Shown: positions 57,015 through 64,000 of the stretch, piece after piece
Layout: every line of letters begins with the position of its first letter
Numbering within the stretch: position 1 is the first letter of the stretch
Origin: Aquilaria yunnanensis
Lineage: Eukaryota > Streptophyta > Magnoliopsida > Malvales > Thymelaeaceae
DNA length: 64,000 nt
Assembly (NCBI GenBank): GCA_039654915.1
Contig: CM077599.1
Coordinates: 11,658,501-11,722,500, forward strand
Direction: 5' to 3'
Position numbers and translations under genes: made by a program
Notes under the pieces: model-generated
The model's database searches: none
Seen by the model: the letters and a program-made list of their open reading frames with translations, nothing else
Told to the model about the DNA's origin: nothing

Positions 57015-59588
57015 GTGTTTTAAAATTTTAAAAAAATTTTATTAAAAAAAAAATTAATTTTAAAAAAATATATTACTATTATTATTAAAAAAATTTAATT
57101 AGTTTAAAATATATTTTTGTTTTGTGAAAATTTGATTTAAAATGATATATGTGTAAATATGTGTATGTTTGAAATAAAATAAAATTTCATGAAAAAAAAA
57201 TGACAAAAAATTAAAAGTTTGAGGTAAAAATGACAAAATTGAGAAGTTTCGGGAAAAATTGACAAATTCTAAAAGTTCCAGGAGCATTTGGTAGTTTGTA
57301 ACATAAAATTTTGGGCCTGCCGACGTTTTTGAGGCAAATTGACAGAAAACGACAAAATTGTCAAAATCAGAAGCTTCAGGAACTTATCCAGAGGCTGAGA
57401 GACGTAAAGGACTAAAATTGTCATTTTACCAATTTAAAAGATAAGTTTGAAATTTTTTATTAATTTATCCATCAACAATTCAGCCAAACTTCCTCTATAA
57501 ATAGCCCCCCAAATTTTGTGCTGAACACAGAGAAAAATAGAAAGAAAAGCTTAGAGCTCCGTTTTTAAAATAGAAAAAATTACAGCCTTAGTCCCTAGCT
57601 CTCCTTCCTTTCCTCAGAAAATCTCAAAACTTTTCATTTTGACGATTAAGCCATCTTCTTCCCCCCGTCGCGCGCCCTCTGTTTCCATTTCTCAGAATTC
57701 AGAATTTAAAATCAAGGGTACAACTCTCATTTAATCCTTCATCTTTTCAATTTCTTTCACTTTGGTTACTAACTTTGTATTTTATTCTTGCAGAATTAAT
57801 TACTAACCCTTTTAATTTTTACTTGTTTGTTTATTATTTGTTTATTACTAACCCCTTTTTTTATTGTTGTTATTAACTTATTAACAACTAACTTTTAATA
57901 CTATTATTGTTACTAACCTTTTAATTTTTGCATTATTACTAACTTTTATAATTGTTGTTAACAATTAATTAACTTTTATTATTGTTGTTAATTAATTAAT
58001 TTAATTAACTTGGCTAACTTTTATTATTGTTGTTAATTAATTAATTTAATTAACTTGGCTAGCTTTTTATTATTGTTGTTAATTAATTAATTTAATTAAT
58101 TTGGCTAACTTTTTATTTATTGTTGTTAATTAATTTAATTAACTTGGCTAGCTTTTTATTATTGTTGTTAATTAATTAATTTAATTAATTTGGCTAACTT
58201 TTTATTATTGTTGTTAATTAATTAATTTAATTAACTTGGCTAACTTTTTACTGTTGTTAATTAATTAATTTAATTAACTTGGCTAACTTTTTATTATTGT
58301 TGTTAATTAATTAATTTAATTAACTTGACTAACTTATTATTATTATTGTTTAACAATTAATTTAATTAACTTTGCTAACATTTATTATTATTTTTAAAGT
58401 GGATGGCCAAAAAGCCCCACTTTATTATTATTAATTTTTTTTCTTTATATAATTTTTTTATTTAATTCACCTTTACCCTTTACTAATTAATAAATAAATG
58501 AAAATTAAAAGAAGATTATTTTGTAATTAATTATTAAGGCTAATAAAAATCATTTTTAAAAAAAGCCAATTATTTTTATTTTTATATACATGTTTTTAAT
58601 TCTTTAAAGATAACAAAAAGTTAAAATTAATTTTAATAGTTATTTTTATCCAGTAAAAATAATAAAAAAATAAAAATAAAACCTGTTTAAAAAAAATACA
58701 TGAAAATTAAGACTTTATATTTTACTGATTTATTTAAAATATAACTTTTAAATCCACTAAAATAATAAATATTTTTCATTAAACAAGAAAACAAAAAGAA
58801 AACTAAAACAAGATAAGAAAAAGATAAGAAAGACAAGAAAAAGAAAAGAAAAGAAAGATAAGAAAAAGATAAGAAAGATAAGAAAAAGAAAAGAAAGAAA
58901 AGAAAGAAAAGAAAGGAAAGATTAAATCAAAAAGAAAAGAAAAATATAAGAAAGAAAAGAGAGAAAAGAAAAGAAAGAAAATAAAAAATAAAATTTTTTT
59001 ATCTAAAAATTCTATAACAAAAAGAATTACGAATTAGTAATTAAACGAATAATTAATTCCATAAAATTAATAATTATATAACTAACAATAAATTAAATTT
59101 AATTTCCATATCCGGATGATCCGGCAGGATCTACGGTTTGGAAAATATCAAACTTTTTAAAATAAATAAATTAAATAAAAAGATAAAAAATCCATATTTT
59201 TACAATATGGATAAAATTGTTTAAAATTTCACCAAATTCCGTGTCCAAATGACTCGGCAGAGTCCATGGTTCGGAATCAAAATCTTCCGTGTCCAAATGA
59301 CTCGGCAGAGTCCATGGTTCGGAAGTATAAAATTTTATACAAATTAACTTAAAAATCCACATTTCGACTAATTCAGTTAAAATCTCTAAATTAACTGAAA
59401 ATTATTTAAAAGCAAAGTAAAAAAAAAAAATTAAAATCAACTAAGGTTCCAATTTTGGGCGCTATAACAATATTGTTTTAGCGTAACCGTACTCCCGATC
59501 CCCGAACTCTCGCAGACCAATTTTAAGGTGACCAATCGACCTAGGTAAACGGATTGGTGGCGACTCCCGAAAACCCGACGTTGCCACA
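56992..59588 (+). repeat. 3' LTR (2597 bp)
   Basis: Collinear with the 5' LTR at a constant offset of 14,372 bp, with no indel noticed. By eye about nine substitutions, for example GGGCATGCC/GGGCCTGCC, ATTTTATG/ATTTTGTG, TCTATGAC/TCTATAAC, TTTCATCAAA/TTTCACCAAA, AAGGTGCC/AAGGTTCC and CAATTGACC/CAATCGACC. Confidence 0.95.
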
Positions 59589-59593
59589 GATGC
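59589..59593 (+). repeat. Target site duplication GATGC (right)
   Basis: Matches 42615-42619 on the other side of the element. Confidence 0.95.
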
Positions 59594-61455
59594 ATTGTTG
59601 GAATAGCCCTAATGGAACTCGATGAGGAAGAAGGCCTAAATCGTTAGATTTGCAAGGTTAGGGCAGCTACGGTAGGATAAAAAATTTATGGGCTAGGTTA
59701 AACAGTTTGTGAACTTTCTTACTTTGCTAGGTGTTGACATGACATTAATATGTTGCTAATGTGACAATAAATATTCTCATTCTGTATGAAATATTCATTA
59801 TTATTAGACACTCCATAGCTGGCTTACTTTCATTTTATAATTTCAAGCATAAATATGCTTTCACATCAAAACATAATGGTAGATTTGCATAAAAAAAATA
59901 TAATGATAGTAAAATTGCAACATAAAAAAAAACAAATGTCACAAATTTACCATGTTTTCCTAATGTAAAATATTGTTAAAACATTTCTACATACATGATA
60001 CATCAAATGTGTTAACTACGGTGTATCAGTGAAAATTTCCTTAAATGTGGAGAAAGGAGGATGAAAGGCTTTTAGGCTATATGGTGTATGCAACAAGAGA
60101 GGTATTAACTTATAGAAAAAAATACTGGAAAAAGATAGTGATACCATGTGATTGCCATAGATATATTACAATAGCCTAATTGCAGTATATGATATTATAA
60201 CCATGGCATACATTCAAAGTATTTAGAATAGTCATAATAGTATAGTCTAACAACCTTAATGTAGAAATTGTTTTTTTTTAAGCTTCCACTGCAAGAATAA
60301 TTGAAGGATAAATGTCAATTTTCTAATCTAAATATAAAAGATTAGGAGACTCATACCAAATAAATAGAAAGTATCTTATATGTTTTCTACTTTATGTATG
60401 CACTTCCTCTATAATTACTCTTCCGTTTTCATTAAAAAATAAAAAATTCCAAGCATGTCTTAGCCTTCTTTCTTTTGACGACAATAGCGATGGATGAGTA
60501 CATGCCACTTTTCACTCCATATGGTGGATGCGAAGTTGTAGGCGATTTGATGCTGTCTTTAATCATGGTGGAGAGCAACATGTCGATGGCGCTTCACCAT
60601 TGGGGCTAAAGATGGAATGGTGGAAGCCGGCAAAGGGAATGATGATAGGGACCCAAGCAGCAAATTCACGATTGGAGGTGGTGGGTAACTGCAATGGCAA
60701 TAGACTTATGGTCTGCTGCAGGTAGGAAATGTGGCAAAGAAAAGATTGTTGCCCAAAGGTTTAGCCAAAAAATGAAAAACCAAAGGGTTTGGTCATTGGT
60801 GTAAATGTTTATCATTTGTTCCTCATTTTTACTTTTTTCTCAATGAATCCCTAATATTTTGTTTTTCAAGCACATATAAAGGAATAAAATTATAATTGTA
60901 ATGTGGAAGAAGTTATAAAATTATTTACCGAAAAAAATAATATATCAACAACAGTTCTGTGATCTTATTTATATACATGTATCACATGCTTTGTATATAT
61001 TCATTATTTGTTTTATACATTATGGTTTATACGTATTTGTTATTCGATATATACATATATCTAATTTTCACAGGAAGTGAGATTTTACGCGTTTACACAT
61101 ATTTTTTATGGAAGATTGAACCTGTACACATTATTGAATATATCTGAAACATATATATGATTTCATTTTTACATATGTTATACATCATATATATAGATTT
61201 CTCACTGTTTTTTTACTTCAATTTTATCTATATATATGACATCTGATTTGTGCATATAATTAATTTTAGGGAGATATATAATTTGATATATTCATACTTA
61301 TTTTATACCATTAAAAAGTAGTATTTGAATATAAGTATGTATAAATATAAAGAGTAGGGTGTAAATTAGACATATTCAAATAAATAACCTAAAAAGAAAA
61401 AAAAAGAGAGTCAAGAGACAGAATTGAATTACTTATTTGCCCCCGATCAATTGGG
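59594..61455. other. Intergenic, no gene seen
   Basis: AT-rich sequence with TATATA-rich segments (60950-61330) and short frames without domain features. The last part leads into the bZIP promoter. Confidence 0.45.
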
Positions 61456-61462
61456 ACGTGTC
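61456..61462 (+). promoter_or_regulatory. ABRE-like element upstream of the bZIP gene
   Basis: ACGTGTC, the core of ABA-responsive elements, about 300 bp before the ATG. Group A bZIP genes often carry ABREs and are ABA-responsive. A single copy is weak evidence. Confidence 0.4.
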
Positions 61463-61754
61463 AGCTTCTGAGACTGAGTAGATAATAAGTAGGCACTCCC
61501 GCGAAGGAAGAGAAAAATCAGCTGGTAACCTCGTCGGCTTCATTTAAACCGCTCTGCGAAGCTTTCACTTTCCCGTGATTTGAATTCCTTCCATCTTATC
61601 CAATCGGGACCGAGGAAACACTAACTCAAAAAATTAAAAAAAAAAAAAAAAGAGGAGCGGTCAAATTTGAGGAAAGAGTGGGAGTAGGAAGAAATTGAGG
61701 AGAGGACCCTGGAAATTCGGGGGAGTCTGTAAATTTCAGTGCTAGTAATTGCCA

Positions 61755-63179
61755 ATGGCGTCCTTGATCTCCAGCGCCTCACAACCCAATCAAGATCCGC
61801 CACGTCAGTCGTCCCTACGCTCCTCCCCGCTCTCCCCTCTCCTCCCTGATCTTCAAAACCAGAGCCAGACCCAGCAGCCGAACCAGCCCCTGACCGTCAC
61901 CATGGACGACCTCTTCAAGGACATCTACACGCCTCCTCCGATCCCGCGCGAGGACACCAAGTCCGTTGAAGAGCTCTGGAAGGAGATCGTCGCCGGCGGG
62001 GAGCAGAGGCGGGAGAGGATGACTCTCGAGGATTTCCTGACCAAGGCCGGCGCGGCCACTGCCGAGGAGGTTAATGACAATCCAGGTGCTTATCCTGTGG
62101 AACCGGCCGCGATCAACGGAGCTGCACAGTTCCCGGGGTTCGTGAATAATGGTCTAGTGGATTATCGGAGGGTGTCGGGGGCCGGAGGAGGAGGAGGAGG
62201 AGGGAGAGGGAAGAGGCGGGCCGTGGAGGAGCCGCCGATGGATAAGGCGACTCAGCAGAAGCAGAGGAGAATGATAAAGAACCGGGAGTCCGCCGCGAGG
62301 TCCCGAGAACGCAAGCAGGTTTGCTTTGATTTTAATTTTACTGTGAATATTCTTATTTGATCCATTGGATGTGTTTGGGGAGTTTTTTAATCATGAACCA
62401 GGAAGACTTGCGAATTTTGATAAAGCAAGCACTGGAATCTGCCCGAATTTCTATGTTTCTTGTGATTTGAACATACTTGATCTTATCTTTCTTGTCCTTC
62501 TCGGCATTTGCAAAAGAAATTGCTGCTGGTCGGAGTGGTGTGGTTAACTACAACGTCTAGACCTTCAGGGGCATGGCGATTCCTCTTTCGCTCTGAAGAA
62601 GGCCATTTTTTCCCAAACCGAAACCAACCCCGCCCCCCCCCCCCCCCGCGGCACTTTGTTGATATCCCATTGGTTGATGAAGTCTCTCTGATTCTTGAGA
62701 AAAGAAATAATTTAATCCTTCAAGAACTAAGTAGCAATGTCACTTAAAAGACTCTCAAAGAACTCTATGAAATTCTCTTTCTGTTATATTGTGGACGTGT
62801 GCTTCACTGCCCATGTCTTATGCTCTGGTTATGATGCATCTGAACATAATTGAACAAAATCAAACAAAAATCCGTTCTCTAAAGTTGTAACCAGGATTTC
62901 TACTATATTTGAGAACCTTCCATGTGTGGCAAAGCGATTCTTACTTGTCTTGTCAAAGTAATCTTGCTGGCATTTCCCTTGTCGTGCTAAAAATGAAGTC
63001 TTTTCTTGTATGAAAAAAGTAAAAGCTGATGCTGCTTCTTTGTCTGCTGTGATCCTTTTAACTGAAGTAATCATGCATAATTATGTAACATTCGATCTGA
63101 TAAACAGGCGTATACGGTCGAACTGGAAACACTGGTGACACAGCTGGAAGAGGAGAATGCACGGCTACGGAGAGAAGAG
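61755..63179 (+). CDS. Group A bZIP transcription factor, GBF4-like (5' part; runs off the window)
   Basis: Exon 1 is 61755-62318 (188 codons) and exon 2 is 63108-63179 (24 codons); both junctions are GT-AG, phase 0. Features: a Ser/Pro/Gln-rich N-terminus; a conserved block with TMDDLFKDIYTPPP and SVEELWKEIVAGG; RMTLEDFLTKAG (a group A conserved motif); a poly-Gly run; then the basic region KQRRMIKNRESAARSRERKQ (N-x7-R complete) and the first leucine-zipper heptads in exon 2 (VELETLVTQLEEENARL). This class binds ABRE/G-box ACGT sites and acts in ABA or stress signalling. In GBF4-type proteins the zipper is followed by a last exon of ~40-60 codons. I do not find it before 64000, so the second intron is at least 820 bp and the gene is incomplete here. 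Exon 1 is much richer in GC than its surroundings. Confidence 0.88.
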
Positions 63180-64000
63180 GTACTTATTTCTCGCAACTTC
63201 AAACTACTGATACCAAATCCAGGAAAGAGAGAAAAATGGAATTGAATTTTAATGAATTATGCATTGTGGTATCTGAACAACTGCAACATTGGTAGCAGAA
63301 ACTGTAGCTAGTAAGCCTGCTGTACTCTTGTGACCAATCTAAGATGAACCTAGTCAGGAAGAGCAGTTTTTAGCCATGTTTTGGACAAGGAAGAGCCTTC
63401 AACAATATTTTATCTAGATCAATCAATAATAATTCATCTCCTGCATATTATGACTATGATGGCACCATTTTGAAATGCCTACTTCAGGTTCAGTTGTACT
63501 TGGAGTACAATTCTGTAGTAGTCTTGTTTATTACTCAACGAGGTTTTATGTTTTTTATTCAGCGATTAGAACATGAGCATGTTCAGAAGTAAGCATCTAT
63601 ATATATATATATATGATGAGAATTGATGACTCTGTTTAGGAACAACATTAGTGATTAACGTTAGAAGTTTGGAAGAACAGCTTTTAGCATTAGAGGATGA
63701 AGAAGGTATCTTGACTGTCCATAAATTAGTTCAAACTCTAATGTTGATCGTAAATGCTATTCCCTATTGAAGCCTATATAAATTGAGAGAAGACTCTGAT
63801 TGTCAACAAGTGTCGAAGTTTAACATGAGTAAAAACTGGTCAACTATCTTATGGGGAGAGAAGCAAAATGGCGTGGTTTAGGTGCAGGTCACAGAACTTA
63901 GATTTCAAGCACTTGTGAAATGAATAAACACGATTACTTTACAGTAAAAGACGTTAATTCTTTTGCTTACCCTGACTGAAGCTAGGAGAAAAGTCCCTTC

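Larger units (their letters stand above)
42620..59588 (+). mobile_element. Complete non-autonomous Ogre/Tat-like LTR retrotransposon carrying cargo genes
   Basis: A 16,969-bp element with two 2597-bp LTRs (TG...CA), a 5-bp target duplication, a primer binding site, a Tat-type gag, a polypurine tract and no pol. Order: 5' LTR, PBS, 58-bp leader repeats, gag (46436-48187), 3.3 kb of A-rich and tandem-repeat DNA, three cysteine-rich protein genes (51600-53710), TGACG repeats, a LOG-type gene (54298-54927), hairpin repeats (55446-56885), PPT, 3' LTR. The two LTRs differ at about nine positions by eye (~0.35%), so insertion is recent. Lack of protease, RT, RNase H and integrase means a related autonomous element would have to supply them. 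Gag-only non-autonomous elements (TR-GAG type) are known; the cargo block is the unusual part. Confidence 0.93.

Noticed and set aside
42620..59588. Interpretation as an integrated pararetrovirus or RNA-virus copy
   Set aside because: LTRs, TSD, PBS and a Tat-type gag identify a retrotransposon. No movement protein, coat protein, replicase or RT of viral type was seen; only the small cysteine-rich family is virus-like.
62628..62648. Poly-C tract in the bZIP intron as a regulatory motif
   Set aside because: A simple homopolymer of uncertain length; nothing else around it suggests a function.
63571..63600. Possible third exon of the bZIP gene (CAG then CGATTAGAACATGAG... to a stop)
   Set aside because: It would end the protein after nine residues that do not resemble the C-terminus expected for GBF4-type factors; the true last exon is more likely beyond the window.

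Overview
This is a plant nuclear window, very probably from a dicot. Genes carry many GT-AG introns, intergenic DNA is AT-rich, and LTR retrotransposons and small inverted-repeat elements fill the spaces. The species cannot be told from the sequence alone. Four host genes could be rebuilt exon by exon: a vasculin-like nuclear protein (10878-13904, +), a pinin-type splicing-associated protein (20479-23898, +), a MAGATAMA3/senataxin-type RNA-DNA helicase (25629-34321, -, 20 exons, 816 aa) and the first two exons of a group A, GBF4-like bZIP factor (61755 onward, +, running off the window). Pinin and the helicase are convergent neighbours.

Positions 1-4281 are the 3' end of an Ogre/Tat-like Ty3/gypsy element: a tandem hairpin array, a polypurine tract and a 3.7-kb 3' LTR. 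Positions 4282-42614 hold the first three host genes, two Stowaway-like MITEs, at least five elements with long inverted repeats, a degraded LINE RNase H fragment, a DUF868 gene fragment and a decayed 21-bp tandem array.

The main discovery is a complete, young LTR retrotransposon at 42620-59588. It has a GATGC target duplication on both sides, two 2597-bp LTRs differing at only about nine sites by eye, and a primer binding site of the kind seen in Ogre/Tat elements. It has a 583-aa Tat-type gag but no recognisable protease, reverse transcriptase, RNase H or integrase. In place of pol it carries a cargo block. The block holds three tandem copies of a 182-codon basic, C2C2 cysteine-rich protein that resembles the nucleic-acid-binding silencing suppressors of Betaflexiviridae (carlavirus/vitivirus type); copy 1 has lost its start codon. 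These are followed by an intronless, full-length LOG-type cytokinin-activating enzyme (209 aa).

Copies 2 and 3 and the LOG gene are each preceded by the same TATA-containing module. The LOG gene also sits behind a tandem array with repeated TGACG(T) bZIP-type sites. Downstream lies about 1.4 kb of tandem stem-loop repeats, then the polypurine tract in the loop of an inverted repeat that spans the internal/LTR boundary. The same 3' architecture is kept in the partial relative at the left edge of the window.

My reading, which is inference, is a non-autonomous retroelement that supplies Gag itself, borrows pol from a related element, and carries a virus-like silencing suppressor family plus a cytokinin activator as separately transcribed cargo. 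Suppressor and hormone functions rest on family resemblance and have not been tested.
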